Of a stretch of DNA of 64,000 nucleotides, positions 12,346 to 26,700 are shown piece by piece. Both the position numbers and the translations under genes were made by a program. The notes beneath the pieces were generated by a model, which had not been told where the DNA came from, ran no database searches, and was given only the letters and a program-made list of their open reading frames with translations. The first letter of the stretch is position 1, and every line of letters begins with the position of its first letter. The stretch comes from Gambelia wislizenii (lineage: Eukaryota; Chordata; Lepidosauria; Squamata; Crotaphytidae): NCBI GenBank assembly GCA_030847615.1, contig JAUMIR010000005.1, forward strand, positions 242,520,645 to 242,584,644, given 5' to 3'.

Positions 12346-12467
12346 TCTCTGCCAGTTATGCCTGTATAGGTCAACAGTCCACCTGCCCAGCTGGAGGAAG
12401 TGAATGTCCCTCTATATATATATAAAAAAAGAGTTACTTTTTAAAATGGTAGATATAATAGCAACTA

Positions 12468-12699
12468 CAAGTTGTCCCTCCACATTCACGGATTTGGCAT
12501 TCACGGTTTTAAGTATTCATGGCTTGACAATATTCTTTAAAAAATAATAATCCAAAAAGCAAACCTTTGATTTTGCCATCTGATATAAGGGACACCATTT
12601 TACTATGCCATTGCCTATAATGGAACTTGAGAAGTCACAGATTTGGGTATTCACGGGAGGTCCTGGAACCAAACCCCAGCGAATGTGAAGGGAGTACTG
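12468..12699 (-). mobile_element. Tigger-like MITE (copy c), reverse orientation
   Basis: TA-flanked, starts CAAGTTGTCCCTCC and ends GGGAGTACTG. The inside is the same family as the copies at 4095 and 11805, but in reverse. Confidence 0.8.
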
Positions 12700-12849
12700 T
12701 AACTACTTTGTGTGTGGAGGCCCCCTCAAAACTGTAACGGGAACGAATTACTCCCAAAGTAATTTCCAACGTTTGTGGGTGTGTTTAAAATCCAGACTTG
12801 AGGAAGAGTTTTGACCAAAGTTCCCTCACTCCCCTCTGCCATTCTTTGA

Positions 12850-13253
12850 TAACTAAACCAGCATCCACCCTTCTTCCCCTCAGCGACAGCCAATCACAGC
12901 GAGCGGGCTTCGAGGCCAGCGCCTCTCCCCTCCACAGCCAGAGAGAGAGAGCGAGAGTCACCTTCGCGCACCAGCCTTTGGCTCACCAGTTAACGGTCCG
13001 GACGGTCACGTGGGGCGGGTAGGCGGGGGGGGGAGGAGGCGGGGGCAGAACCTGTGCTAAGACGGCCGCATGCGGTTGCCGGGGGTTGGTTGGGAAGAAG
13101 AACTTGGGCTCCTGAAGCCGGCTGGCGATTGGAAAGCCGCAGGGTGACCTTCCACACAGGCTCCGCCCCTTTCCTTTCGCGACGGGCTGGGGAGGGGTTT
13201 ATAAGCGGGGAGGCCGGCGTTTGGGTGGGCTTTGAGGTGGTTCGGCTGCTGAG
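12850..13253 (+). promoter_or_regulatory. CAPRIN2: CpG-rich promoter and noncoding exon 1 of CAPRIN2
   Basis: GC content and CpG density jump here against an AT-rich background. Visible elements are a CCAAT box at 12890-12894, an E-box CACGTG at 13007-13012, a GC box (ctccgcccct) at 13161-13170 and a TATA-like TTTATAAG at 13198-13205. Transcription would start near 13225-13235. A strong splice donor GAG|GTGAGT ends exon 1 at 13253. In the CAPRIN2 frame the last full triplet of exon 1 is TGA, so exon 1 is noncoding and the start codon lies in exon 2. The start site is inferred, not seen. Confidence 0.7.
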
Positions 13254-13536
13254 GTGAGTTGGGCGGCGGGCGGGCGCTGAGATAGGCGGGCGGTTTCTCG
13301 CCCAATCGCCTTATCCTCTGAGAGGGAAAACGACGGTGAGTTGGCGGAGGAGTGTTCGTGGGGATGGCACCCGGGAAGGGGATCCATCCAGGAATTTTTT
13401 TTGGGGGGGGGAATTAGGAATTTTTTATTGGAATAAAACTGAAACAGCAAAATACACCGCTACTGAAAAATACACCGTTAGTAGCCGAGGGAAGAGGAGA
13501 CCATTTCCCTCATAGGGGGAACCCACACTGCACACA

Positions 13537-13713
13537 TAACCCAGTTTGAAACTGGATTATTTGCATGGCTCCTTCCTATGGAATCCTGGGATTTGTAGTT
13601 TTACAAGGTCTTTAGCCTTCTCTGCCGAAAAGTGTGGGTGCCTCACCAAACTACAAATCCCAGGAGTCCATAGGAAGGAGCCATGGCAAATAACCCAGTT
13701 TCAACCTGGATTA
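13537..13713. mobile_element. CAPRIN2: Foldback MITE in intron 1
   Basis: The left arm (13537-13601) and right arm (about 13648-13713) are nearly perfect reverse complements (taacccagtttgaaactgg / ccagtttcaacctggatta, then cctatgga.tcctggga). The loop is about 45 nt. The arms contain the same gaatcctggg word as the array at 11.4-12.3 kb. Confidence 0.8.
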
Positions 13714-15076
13714 TGCCTTCGTGAAAGATGTCTTGGGAAGCAGCCCCTCCATCGTACCAACATGGAGGAGAGAGGGAAGGGAATGACACGGATGCTGCCT
13801 CATCCCTGGTCACCTCCGCAGCTGGACATGGCGACAAGGCTTCCTCCCACCCTCCCTTTCCAGGCATAGGATTTTCCAAGGGCTTTTTTTTAAGTCTCTT
13901 TATCTCTCTTTCTTTCTTTTTTAATAGGACAAAACACTGGTGCAAATTGTGCCACTTTTGCTGTTTCTTTCTGGCAAGACTTACCTTTCCTGAGGCAGCA
14001 ACGAATCATTCCAGGGATTTTAATTTTATTTTTCTTTTTTCTCCCAAAACAAAATGACTTGGGAAAATTACATTCTGGCAATTAGGATTTGGTTTCTGGA
14101 GACTGTGCTAAATAAAGGTCAAATTCTAGGGCCAAAATGTCTGAGGAAATGATGAGTTGGTTAAACTATTATTATTATTATTATTATTTTAAAGGCCAGA
14201 GTAATCCTTATGGATGTCCTGGGGAAAACAGTCCTCTGATAAGCATCTTTGACCACAGTGAGATTTGCTCCCCAGTAAACTTGTAGGTTGTAGTATCTGG
14301 CTGCAGTCCTGTGCCTGTTGGATTACTTTAGACTAAATTGTGGGTCAGATTTGGGTTTAGGCTTGCCTGTGCCACCCCATCACTTAGGTGGAAATAAAAT
14401 GAAAATGCCCTGCTCATCTTTGTTTCCTCCTCTTTGTCTCCTCACCTTGCTGATGGCACAGCAGCTACTTCTGTTGCATCTGATGAACTGCTCTGCAGTC
14501 TACTGTTGTAGGGCTTTAAGAAGCTAAAGGCTTTTTGCTGCAGAAGATTAACAGGGCTACTACCTCCCCCCCCCTTTATCTTCCATTGATTTAGTTGTCT
14601 GGCCTTGCTAATTAACCAATTATTCCACCCTGTCCTCCGTTGCATGAACTGATTATAACAAAGATGTCTCTTTGTTAAAAGATACCTGAGCTATGCAGAT
14701 GGAGTACAGTGAATGGTGATTCTTCAGATTTACAATTTTCCTTTTTAGGACTCCTACTGACTAAGATATTGCCAGATCTGTGGCTGTTTAAAAGTTTAAA
14801 TGATCAGTGCTGTTTAAGCCTTTATACCTCAGTGTGGCTGTTCTGTGAGCATACTGAAATGCTGTATTAAATTTTAAGGTCAATATGTACAAGAGCAGAA
14901 CTTCTGAAAAGTTCTGCATTTGCGTAAATCTTTCCTATGTTGAAATTCACATCCTCTACAAGAGATTCACAGCAGATATTCTAGTGCTATAAATGTGAAT
15001 GCTGTAGTTGCTGTGAGTGAAGAGCTAAACATTACTAGGGTTGTGTTTTGGTTTTTTTGCAGCCCTAGCCGTTTCA

Positions 15077-18000
15077 ATGGTGCAGCTTTCACAGTCCCCG
15101 CTCCGTCACCCTTCGCCTTCATGCCGCTCTGAAGAAGGGGAGGAGAAGAGCATGAAATTAGCTAAGCAGCAGGTGACTCAAGGTCCTCGAGGGGATAACC
15201 AGCCTCCCTTGAGCCCCCTGCAGGTTGCTTTGAATTCTGCCACCACAGCTTCCCAGGCCTATGAGACATACATTGATAATGGGCTTATCTGCCTGAAACA
15301 CAAGATCAGGAACATTGAGAAAAAAAAGGTATGTATTTCAGTCAGATTACCAAAATGAAAAAAGTCACTGAATACAATAATTGCTCAAACAGATTCATTT
15401 AGCTCCTTGGGGGCAGGGACTTGTATTTATTACTTATGACATTGCAAAATGCTATGTCTTCTGGCACTGCATGAGTATAAATCTAATGACAATGCTGATG
15501 ATTTTGCTTTGGAGTTTTGCTAGCTTTTAAATGACATTTACGGCTAGAGAGACATAAGAGAGTGTTCTCATGTGAAATAGCATGCAGTTCACATGCATCA
15601 CAAGCTTTCTATATTATGTCCTTTAGGCTTCACATTGATTTGCATGTAATATGGAAGTACAGCTAAATTTTGAATTTCCATGTAATTTTTCAGTGCTGTC
15701 AGTGTAAAGAAGCTAGAAGTAGTTTCTACTTGATTAATCTGTCTTAATTCTGCAGAAAGGTAGTGTTGCAGTCTAACTGCAGTAGTTAGCAGAGCCTGAT
15801 TGTGTCACATAAAGCTAGCATTAGGTGTGTTAATTGTAAACAGATATGTTACCATCTGGAAGTCCTGGCAATGTTTCCAGTTTTACGAAATTCTTATGCA
15901 TTGGAAATCCTGAGCTCGATTTCTTGGCTCAAGGAAATGCCAGTCATGTTAGCTCTGTTTTGCCATTTCTTTTGGGTTGCAGCATTATTTCATGTTTAAA
16001 AAGAATATCCTGTGGATCCACCAAATTTTGACTCATAAATTCCAGACTTTGTTTTCAAAAGACTCAGAGTTCCTGTTAAAGATTTAGATGTGATTTTTTT
16101 CATGTATTTAGGCTTAGAAATAGCAACATTGGCAGTTGTTGTAATGTTTGTCGCTATTGACATCCATATAACTTAAGTTTGCCTATGCTTGAAAATAATG
16201 AATTCTTCAGGAAAAAGCTGCTCATCTCTGTTTTAATCCTGTGCTTGCTTGCTCACAGCTCAAACTAGAAGATTACAAAGATCGTCTGAAACGAGGGGAG
16301 TCCCTCAACCAGGATCAATTGGTAAGCTCTCTGTTCTTGTTTATTATCAACCAAGCATTTTTAAGTCTTTCCTTGATGATCTCAGCATATAGGGGAGTTC
16401 ACAGGTGGCCCCTCAACCAGATAGCTAAGCAAAATCTACTTAGCTCCAAAAATGGAGTTGCAGCACCTACTTTCAAGCAATTACCGGGGCCAGAACTGCA
16501 TAAATATATATTGATAATCATCTTCTTTTGATGACTGAAATTTGAGAGTTGTCAAAGTCTTTACTTGCCAACTAAAATAGAATAGAACTTTAAACATACC
16601 TGGCATGCTAATTTGAGCAAATAAAATGGAACTTGGAAAGAAAAATTCTGTACCACTCAGGTTCATTTATGTATTTTAGGTGCCTGTCTTAATCTATTCT
16701 GTCAGGATCTTCTGGCATTTCTTGCTGGAATACTGAGGTCTGCCTTTATCTAGGATCCTGTCTGGGCTTGTGTGTATGTGACTCTCATGGTACCTGAAGC
16801 ATGGATGGATAAGAAAAATTAAACAGTCTGCAGGATTGCATATTTCCTCTGACACAAATTCATCCTGCTTCTTCCCTGGACTTGAAACTGGTTTTTGTTC
16901 AGTTGATACTTGAGCCCTGATCTAAGTAACTAAGTAGGTCTTAAACACAGGAAACAGTGCCCTCAGTGATGTGTTTTTATACTGTCCAGGAATTACTGGG
17001 GATGCCTTTGCCATGATGCATTGCTTCATCATGTGGTTTGATATAGCATGTTCTGTCTATTGTGGCTTATAATCTGCTCTTACCATTTCACAGAGAATAG
17101 TATCGGTAAATCTGCTTTCTTCATTCCTGACTCAGGCTCTTGGCACTCTTTTACAGTGTCAATCTAGAAGTATTTCAATTCCAGTAATATTTGATGTGGT
17201 GAACCTTGATTGGCTCATTGTTGTACAAAAGAGATTGCATTTAGGCATTGGATTGAGGCAGCGGGAAAGTTAACATTTTGTGTATGTGCAAGTAATATAA
17301 ACATAAGTAGGATTAGGCAGTACCCAAATACACAGTGCCATGTATAAAAATGGCTGGCATTCTGTCTTGCAGTTACAGATTTGTAAGCTAGAGTTACGGA
17401 TCCCTAACTGTGTTGTATTTACTGACACTACATAGTTATAATTCTGGTACTGTTGCTATGATCATAAATGTCCTTCCAAACCTACTTAGCCAGGCAGCAG
17501 CTTCTCCGAGAGATGAGATCTGTTCTACTGGAAGTTGGAATGTAAGAGGATGACATCACTACCACCACCCCTTCCTGCAAGTGAGCGAGGTTGGTGACAG
17601 TCAGAAGCAGGGCTCTTATTGTTTGTCACAGCCTTCCTCACTGGTGGGAGGGAACTGGAAATGTCATCTTCCTGCATCCCCAATATCCAGCAGAACAGAC
17701 GTTCATCTCTCAGAGCAACTGCTGCCCAGCAAACTAGATATTTTGGGGCCAGGGGCTGGGGTTATGTATGTGTAACTAAGTAGATGATGTATGGGCTAAT
17801 ACCTTATGAATAAAGTATAAGAACAATACCTTGTTTTTGTACCTATTTATAAAAACAATACCTTATTAGTAGGATGCCTTAGGCTTTGCCTATAAAACCT
17901 CTTCTTTATATATCCACTTGATACTATTTCCTGATCTATTCAGATACAGCTGCTTCTGGACAATTCATAAGCAGCTAAGTGCTAATGGGTACATAAGAGA

Positions 18001-20738
18001 CTTCAGGATTAGGATTCTAAGCTTATACTAAATCATATGGTATCAAGGTAATATCAGTCACTTCTTGAGTGATACTACAGTGAGGAATTGGCGTTGCTGA
18101 GGCTTAAGGAATGTGAATGGGTGCAGCCCTCTCCCTTAACTGCTTTGAATATAAAGCACATGGTAGGTGTTCATAATTTGTTCTCATGCCATGTAATACT
18201 TGCTAATATTGTTCTAAAGATATAGCCACTACTTTCCCAAGTGTATACTATAAGTTGTAGCTTATTGCCAAGGTCAGACTTTTAGCTGTTGTGTTTGAAT
18301 TAATCTTAGCACTAAGAATCCAGTTGTAGAGGTGCAGCTTTTGCAAGTCCATTTTCTGTAGCACATGTAGCATGTTGAAAGAAAGTACAGGTATACTGTA
18401 CATATTTAAAAAGCCATCTAACCAGGGATTTCAAGGGTTGTGCATGCTTTGAGATGGTCAGCTTCTTCAGATGGATGGGTGACTCCTTCAGTTGTAAGTA
18501 AGATGACTGTTGGTAATATCATAGTAAGGCTTGTTCTGGAGGATCAGAAGTATTTTATAAATTCATAGCTGTTCAGGGGATCCTTTGAAGAAATCAGGAC
18601 TACTCTAGCAATTTGCCTGCATTGAGCAACTTGGGGGTGGGGTGGGGTGGGGTGCATACATGACTGAGTTGCACCATTTGGGAAGGAATGAAGTTAGCTG
18701 GTGGTATCTTTTTTTGCCCCCCAACCAAAGAGCTGCCAAAGAAGTGTGTGCTCTGTGCCCCGCTGTTGTTGCTATGTGCTGCCAAGTTGGCTTTGACTCA
18801 TGATGACCTTATGAATGAAGTCTCCAAAAGACCCTGTTATTAAGTACATTAGGAACAGGCAAATGTATTTCAAAGTGCATTATAACTTCAAATGAATCGG
18901 CTTTGATATTACAGTAATTTCTTATAGTTTTCTGATTATGTCAAAGTATTAACCTGTAAACATTAGCAATTTTAAAAGTGTTGGAAAATATTATTATCCT
19001 CAACCACCACTACCTTGGGACTGTGCTTAAAGCAAACTGTGTATGCATGCACATATATTTTCTAGAAGTTCCATTTGCTTTAACTATATATGGCAAAAAT
19101 ATTGTAACAGTTATCATAATTCTGTCTGGTACCCCTTTTCTTCAGTTGGGTCAGCCATTGCTTGTAATATACTGCTTAAGTTTACCACCTCTTGATAATC
19201 GAAAATGGAAACCAAGCAAGTTTTGTATCAATTTGGAACTTTCACAATTACGTGTAATCATGATAATGTCACTTCTCTTTAAAAGTGTGCTGGAAGATCT
19301 AGTTGTAGAAAAGAGTCCAGGTTCCTGATACAAGACTGAAGAGTGTCTGAATTAAAATGTGTCTTTATTCGTATGAATAAAGCAATACAGTTAGCAGTAC
19401 AATGAGTTTCTTTAAGCTGGTGAATAGTTGAATGGAAAAATTCTGACTAGATACTTTATTGTATGGTGTGGCCCAGTCCATTACCTTGGCTGAGGGCTCA
19501 TCTACACGGTCCAGGTTACACTGGCTCCCCTCTGGTGTAGCCTGCCCACGGATCAGGCCTGTTCCTCCCCCGTTACCTGCATGGAATGGAAGGAAGTCCA
19601 GACAGGCACATCAGCCCTTCATTGCAGCCACCACCATCTCCCTTGCTCTCTGCAGCAGGAAATAGGCCTGCAACATATGACCAGCCTTGGTCACATGCTG
19701 CGGGCCTGCTTCCTGCTGCAGAAGAGCAGTGGCAGAGGGCAGCTTAAGCAATCTACTGGCATGCTGGAACAGGCTCCTGCAGTCACACGGGGCCTGATTT
19801 GTTTTTTGGCTGTGGGAATGGTTTTTCCTGGATATTACTTTAAAATGTTTTATTGGACCTACCCTATCTTCCCCCCCATCTTTGCCCTGGGGGTTGTGAG
19901 GACCCCCCGGGGAAAATGGGGCAAAAGCCCTGCATTGCCAGGACTGCAGGGCTGCAAGATGGGGGCAAGATGGGATAAATTGTCTGCACAGACAAGCTGT
20001 GAGAGGCTAGCTGCCATTTTGTTTCTCTTCCTGAACAGTTTCCTTTTCAAGCTGATCATTGCAAGAACTCTGTAGTTAAGAAGTGGTGCTTTAATCTGCA
20101 GAGCCCATCCTCTTTGCCTTTTAGATTACAAACCTTTGGACAGATACTGTTGCTTTGTAGCCTATGTACAATGCTTAGTAAATTTTAGCTGCTTTAAGTA
20201 AAGACTAATATGTGGCTAATTACAGGAAGCAGTTGAAAAATATGATGAAGTGATACATAACTTGGAATTTGCTAAAGAACTTCAGAAGACATTTTCTGGG
20301 CTTAGTCAAGATGTAAGTAGACTACATTGTAAAGAAATGGGTCAGTGTTATGTTGACTTTATATACAACTGTGTGGGAAGGAAGTGACACTTTATTATTA
20401 AGTTCTCTGCTGTTGCTAGGACAGTCACTAAGAGTTTCTGTTTGTTCCCCCAGTATGACTAAGATACTGCTTTGGGGTCTTAGCTCACATATATAGGAAT
20501 CCCTCTTGTCTAAAGACTGACACTGTTGGTATAGAGCACTCTGCTTTCACTGCCACACTATCATGCCTTTTCTGCCCTGACGTGGGACACTACCCAAATA
20601 ATTCAGCTGTGTGAGAATTTGTATGGTTAACTAGCTGCGATTGTAAAATGTTAAAATTATTAAGCCTTGAACAACTGAGCATATTCATTTTGGATAAGAT
20701 GATATAGGTAATATGACTAGCTTTTCCTGAGCTGCTGC

Positions 20739-20770
<32 letters not shown>

Positions 20771-23700
20771 TCATCATCATCTTTTATTTCTATAGCGCTA
20801 TCAGTGTATATGGTGCTTTACAAGAAAAAGAACAACAAAAGAGTTTCCTGCCTTCAAGCTTATAGTCTAATGAACACATGATACAAAATGAAAGGGGATG
20901 GCAGTAGGGGAAGGGATTCAGTCTAGCATTCTATTCTCTCCCTCCTTGGCCAGGACAGTGGCAGTTGGGATGGAGGGAGGGCTTTTCATCTGCTATGGCC
21001 CACTTACTGGCAAAATCTGTTGCAAACTTGTGTAGTGTGCCACTTTGTTCTTGTTTTGATACAGCTGCTGAAAGCACAGAGGAAAGCACAGAGAAGAGAG
21101 ACTCTAATGAAGCTTGAAGCAGAAAAGAAGAAGCTCCGTACAGTACTGCAGGTCCAGTATGTGCTGCAGAATTTCACTCAAGAGCACGTGCAGAAAGACT
21201 TCAGAGGTGGCTTGAATGGTGCGATATTCCTGCCTTCTAAAGAACTAGACTACCTCATTAAGTTTGCAAAATTGACATGTTCTGGAAGAAACGAGATGGT
21301 TAGGTAGGTAATTTCTTTTCTTTTTTCCCCCCAAATCATTCTAAGTTGCAGAGTAGGTTTAAGGGAGGTCCTTCATAAAGACTCTTTCTGTGTGTCCTAT
21401 CCTGTGTCAGTGACTGCTGTTTCTGCTCCTTGTCATAGGTTACTTGTTCATTAACCAAGGGGAGGTTGAGAGCAGTGTTCCTTGCCTGCAGTGTGGAGGA
21501 ACATGAACTACTTGTTTCCTCTTCTCTGGCTCCAACAACTGCATGAAAGAGAACTGCTCTCATTGCTGCCTTTCCGGTTTGCTCACACTCTGTGAGATAA
21601 ACAGGCAGCATTAGTGACAAAAAGCAGCAGGGGCCAAGGAGCTCCTGATAGTGAGTTCGTTTTGGCTCATTGACCATCAGCAGCACTCAGTCATCCTGCT
21701 ACCTGAGCCTTAGTGTTTCTTATAGAAAACAAGGTTTTCTGGATTTGTGGTTTTTTGCAGTTTACTAATATATGCTTTTCCTTAGGATATATAGCTGACC
21801 ATGTAGCTTCTGCCTGTTTACCTGTCCTGTGTCAAAAATTTTAATGTCAGTAAATGCCAATCTCTGTATATACTCCAAAACAGCACCAAAAAAACCTACA
21901 CCTGACTGAGTGTGACACCAAATCACTTCTGTTCATTACACATAGCTGCTGTCAGGGGGCATCGTGGACCTCTGAGGGAGACTGATATAATATCAGTGGC
22001 ACTCCAGGTTCCAGAATATGCCCATTCCTAGTGTAAATGGAGCAGTTGTGCCTATTGAGGTGGCACTAAGACAATGAAATTCAGAGATTTTGTTGGCATG
22101 TACACGACATTAATATATACACACAGTATGTATCCATCCATTAGTGGTATGCATTATGGATGATTTTCAGCAAAAAAACTGTTGTTGACTGTGGGTTACA
22201 AGGACTCTGTCATCTTAGGTGAAAGTTAATTGCCCTCTAGATCTTATGGTAAGCTTGTTTCAAAGGGTTCTTTATTTTATCCTTGGCTTTAAGTGTTGAA
22301 GACCAAATGGAGCAATCATCTCTCTACTTCTGGGATCTGTTAGAAGGCAGTGAAAAAGCGGTGGCTGGGACAACTTGTAAGTAGCCTTTACTTGAAAGAG
22401 CCTGTTGACACGGTCAAATTTGTCATATTGGTGTCTACATATGCTACCTGTAATATAAAATACTACATAACAAGACTTTTTCTAGTTTAAACCCTATCTT
22501 AACATACCTTTTGGTGGGAATTTTCTGGCCCTTCAGATGTTACCTGCAGCTTTCACTATTCATCACCAATTAGCTATGCTTACTAGGACTGCTGGGAGTT
22601 GAAGTCTCACAGTATTTGGAGGGCTATCTGATGCCCACTGCTACCCTGCCTTTTACTTCCCATTGCACTTGAAAGAACTCTGTTTTCCTACTTTAACAAT
22701 GCCTGTTGACTACTTAAGAGAAAAGTATCAGACTTTATGTCCGAAGAAATTACCATTGGAGCCTATAGTATATCAGTGGACAAGTAATTATTATCATGAC
22801 TAGGAAGCCAGTCTCCTTAATAGGAACTACAGTTGCCCCTCCACATTCGCGACTTTCACATTCGCGGTTTTGATTATTCGCGGAAGGCTGCTTCCCCCCC
22901 CTGCTGCTCAACACACCCTCCCTTCCCAAGGCAGCAAAGGGCTTAAACCATCGCTGCCTTCAGAAGGAGGGGTGGGGAGCAGCTGGCGCGCTGCCTCTGT
23001 GCCCCACTCCCTTCCCGAGGCAGCGAAGGGCTTCTGAAGAAGCCCTTTGGTGCCTTGGGAAGGAGGGGTGGGGAGCAGCTAGGGTGCTGGTTCTGCGCCC
23101 CACTCACTTCCCGAGGAAGCCCTTCGGTGCCTTGGGAAGGAGGGGTGGGGAGTAGCTGGCGCGCTGCCTCTGCACCCCACTCCCTTCCTGAGGCAGCGAA
23201 GGGCTTTTGAAGAAGCCCTTTGGTGCCTTGGGAAGGAGGGGTGGGGAGCAGCTGGGGCGCTGGTTCTGCGCCCCACTCACTTCCCGAGGAAGCCCTTCGG
23301 TGCCTTGGGAAGGAGGGGTGGGGAGTAGCTGGCGCACTGCCTCTGCACCCCACTCCCTTCCCGAGGCAGGGAAGGGCTTCTGAAGAAGCCCTTCGGTGCC
23401 TTGGGAAGGAGGGGTGGGGAGCAGCTGGCGCGCTGCGGGGTAGGAAGAAGCTGGGCTGGAGGCTCATATCTTATTCGTGGTTTTTTCACATTCGCAGGGG
23501 TTGTCTGCCCCTAACCCCCGCGAATGTGAAGGGATGACTGTAGTTGCTTTTTATGCCACTGTATTGTGTATTCTTAGCAGGTACTTATGGCTGCAGGAAC
23601 TACTTCCAACTTCTTGATGGTAGTATATGTTGTAAAGTGTTATCTTTTGAGTGGGGCATCAGTTGGATAGAAATTTAGCTTTCTAACCAATTTGACCTTG

Positions 23701-26700
23701 ACTTCCTTGCTTTGGAGTGTACTTTCATAGGGTTATCATCTTCATACAGTCTCTTTGGACTGTGGTTTTATTCTTATGCACATGCCAGTTTCTTGCCTGT
23801 TAGGTCATATATTCTTAAATCATAGAAACTTTGTGGACATTAAGTGGACTGCAGCTGTAATTTACCCTGATAGTCCAGATTTACATGAGTTGCCAATAAT
23901 GGTACTCTTACTAATTGGTATTTGAAGGTTTTTCTTGTCCTTTACAATTTTTGCCATGTAGTTAAAACTATAAGCTCCTTTTATAATCACTGAATATACT
24001 TAACATTCATTTTCTTTGTCCTTTAGATAAGCACTTGAAGGAATTGTTATCTAAATTATTAAATTCTGGTTATTTTGAAAACATTCCTGCACCTTGCAAT
24101 GTACCAGAAAAAGGTGGACTGAAAGAAGAAATACCTAAAAAGCCTGAAGTAAAAGAAGAACACAAAAGACTTGAAAAAACAAGGCAACTGTCAATGTTGG
24201 ACTCTGTCAATGAACCAGGTAATACATATACTGAAAGCTTATTCATATCAGGTTAACAGCTGATGGAACTCTTCTTGATAAAGGTCCAGATACTATTTGA
24301 AGCATTTGTATCTTGGCTTTGTAAACTAAGATATGAATTAGGCTTTTGCCATCATCCCTTTACAGTGTGACCAATCAAACTAGGGAGACTCATGGTTAGT
24401 TTTACTGTTTCATTTGAAACAGGAAACACTGGTTACCTGCTTTGGAGTAAGCAAACACACAGGAATAGAGTTTGAAGTTGGTTGAATATCCAGGGTTGCT
24501 CAAAAGTTATTAACATAGTTTTTGGCTTAATATGGAGTGGGGAAATAAGGCTAATTGGAAGCTTTCTAGTCTGGATGCTTGCATATGAAGACCTGCATGC
24601 CATCAGCAAAAGATTGGTTCATATGTTGGCTTATTAAAGTGAGATGGGCTAATCTAAACCAGGCCTTTTTTCCTGCTTAAGCAGTGAGCTATTTTGGATG
24701 AATTTTGAACCTTTCTGATAATGGGCTCTAGTAATACATCCAAAATACAGTTGAGGGATGTGAACCTTTGCTCTGATTATGCAAATTTTCAAAGAAGTGG
24801 TTGCTAAGTTAATCTGAAATGTGAAACTTCTAGCTTTTTGCAAAACCAGATGTTTTATGAATGCTTAAAATATTATGTTAACAGTACTAATATTCATTTA
24901 GTCCAAAAATATATCATCCATCTTCATAAGTAATTTCAAATCCTTTTAATATTCTTTCCTAGAAGCTCAGATGGATCACATTCAGTCTGAGATACAGCCA
25001 CAAGAGGTATGTTACTAATGTGCTTGAACAGATGTGATGTAATACTGTTAAACTGAAACAGAAGAACTTTCTACATCACTACAGTGATGCTAAAATGATA
25101 ACGATTCTCATAATACAGCAGAAGACTCCCTTTAAAGACCTTCTTAATTGTAATTAGGCTTCAACAAAAGCAATTGCCAAATGTGAGTAATGTTTTTGGC
25201 ACTGAGGAGAGATGCAAGGTGGCAGAATGTGCTTCATGGCAGCCTGTCCTAAGTTTTGGGAAGCGTGAAAGAAAAGCCTGTGTAGCCTTGTAGACTTCCT
25301 GTGATACTACTGTAGTTGTTGATCCAAGGCATCAGCCTCATTAGACTTAACTGGATGTAATTTACAAGAAACTTGCTTGTAAGCCAAGTAAAAAGCTAGC
25401 CAACTCATCGTTGCAGTGTGGCTGGGAAGGAAGGAGTTAGGTAACCCACCCATGTATGGTGGTTCGATTTAAATCAGTGATTTAAATCATTGACTTAAAC
25501 TGTCCAGTGAGAACTCCAGTTCCAAATCACTGGTTTAAATAGTTTGTCCTGATACTACTTCACATGTTGTTCAAACAATGGTGCTAATCTAGTTATTAAA
25601 ACAAGTTAATTTATATCTAAGTAAAGCAATTTATGTCATCTAGGATGGAATAGGCTGTAAAAAAATTAATCAGCTTTTAATTTTATTTTAAATCTGCAAT
25701 TCCAGTGGCTAAGAATATTCAGAAGAGAATTCATCTAAGCAAGGGCTAGTTCCAGATTGAAAGGGCCCAAAAGTATGAGTTGTGGGATCCCTCCTACTTT
25801 GGTGGCCTCTAGCATCAGGAGCTGCTGTAGTAGCCTAAAGCTGCCAGTTTTATTGCTCCCAGTGTAGTGTTAGAGCATTGTGGGAAATATAATTGGCTGC
25901 TCTGAGACACTGGTCATCTTTGAAGGTAGGAAGTTGGCATCAGAAATGGACCTTGCTAAAGGCCTCAGCAACTGACAAAGGACAATGGTCAGAATCCTGT
26001 TGGCACTCCATACTAGTGGTTACATGTCTTGCAGAATTGTGAAGCGATAAGGGAAGGCAGATAAAATCTGCTGGGTGTAGATTGCCTATTTCTCTGGCAC
26101 CTTGCTTCCTTCATAGCTGTGGCTTTAGTAGCCGTTTTCCTCCTGCTGCTGCTACTGCCTATGCCAGGATAGTGCACTAGCAGGATTCTGGGTAATGTAT
26201 ATGTATTAATTCTCATGACACTGTAGATACAGGTTGGCATGTCTGAGATGAGATTTTTTAAATGAGTCCAGAGAAGCCTACTGTTGTATTTACTGTGAGC
26301 TTTTTTTAAAAAAAAGATTCAGTAATCGATTTTTATCAATCCATCAGAAGTGGCTATGTAAAAACAAAAAAAGAAATACCAGTTAATCACAAAACTTACA
26401 GAAATATTGTGAACTTCTTAGTCTGCTTAACAGAAATGTTTTGAAGTCCCTGGTTTGTTTATTGAATATATATGTGTTGGACAGTTGTGAGCCTGGAAGT
26501 TCAGTCTAGAAACGATCATCTTGTCAGTTAAATGCTATTCTCCCTTAAATAACAAATTTGGCAGAAACAAGCAGATCAGCTGTTATGTCATGCCAAAAAA
26601 GTTTGGATGAAGAGTTCAACTAGACATTTCTATCATAACATTAATGTGGGGCTGTGGTTTCAAACAAATGCAAAAGAGAACAAGTACAGACAGGAAATGC

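Noticed and set aside
12850..13253. Bidirectional promoter with a second gene on the minus strand
   Set aside because: No coding exon or splice donor on the minus strand could be found upstream; the TATA-like element and donor point only to the plus strand.
15077..21303. CAPRIN1 instead of CAPRIN2
   Set aside because: The N-terminal region is shared by both, but the same transcript ends in a C1q domain, which vertebrate Caprin-1 lacks.
22966..23421. Regularly spaced repeats that might suggest a CRISPR-like array
   Set aside because: Repeats and the sequence between them are both conserved; spacers are not unique, and this is a vertebrate intron.
22943..23489. Long repetitive Pro/Ser/Ala-rich reading frames on the minus strand
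   Set aside because: They exist in several frames at once and follow the GC-rich minisatellite within a MITE; no start context, no domain.
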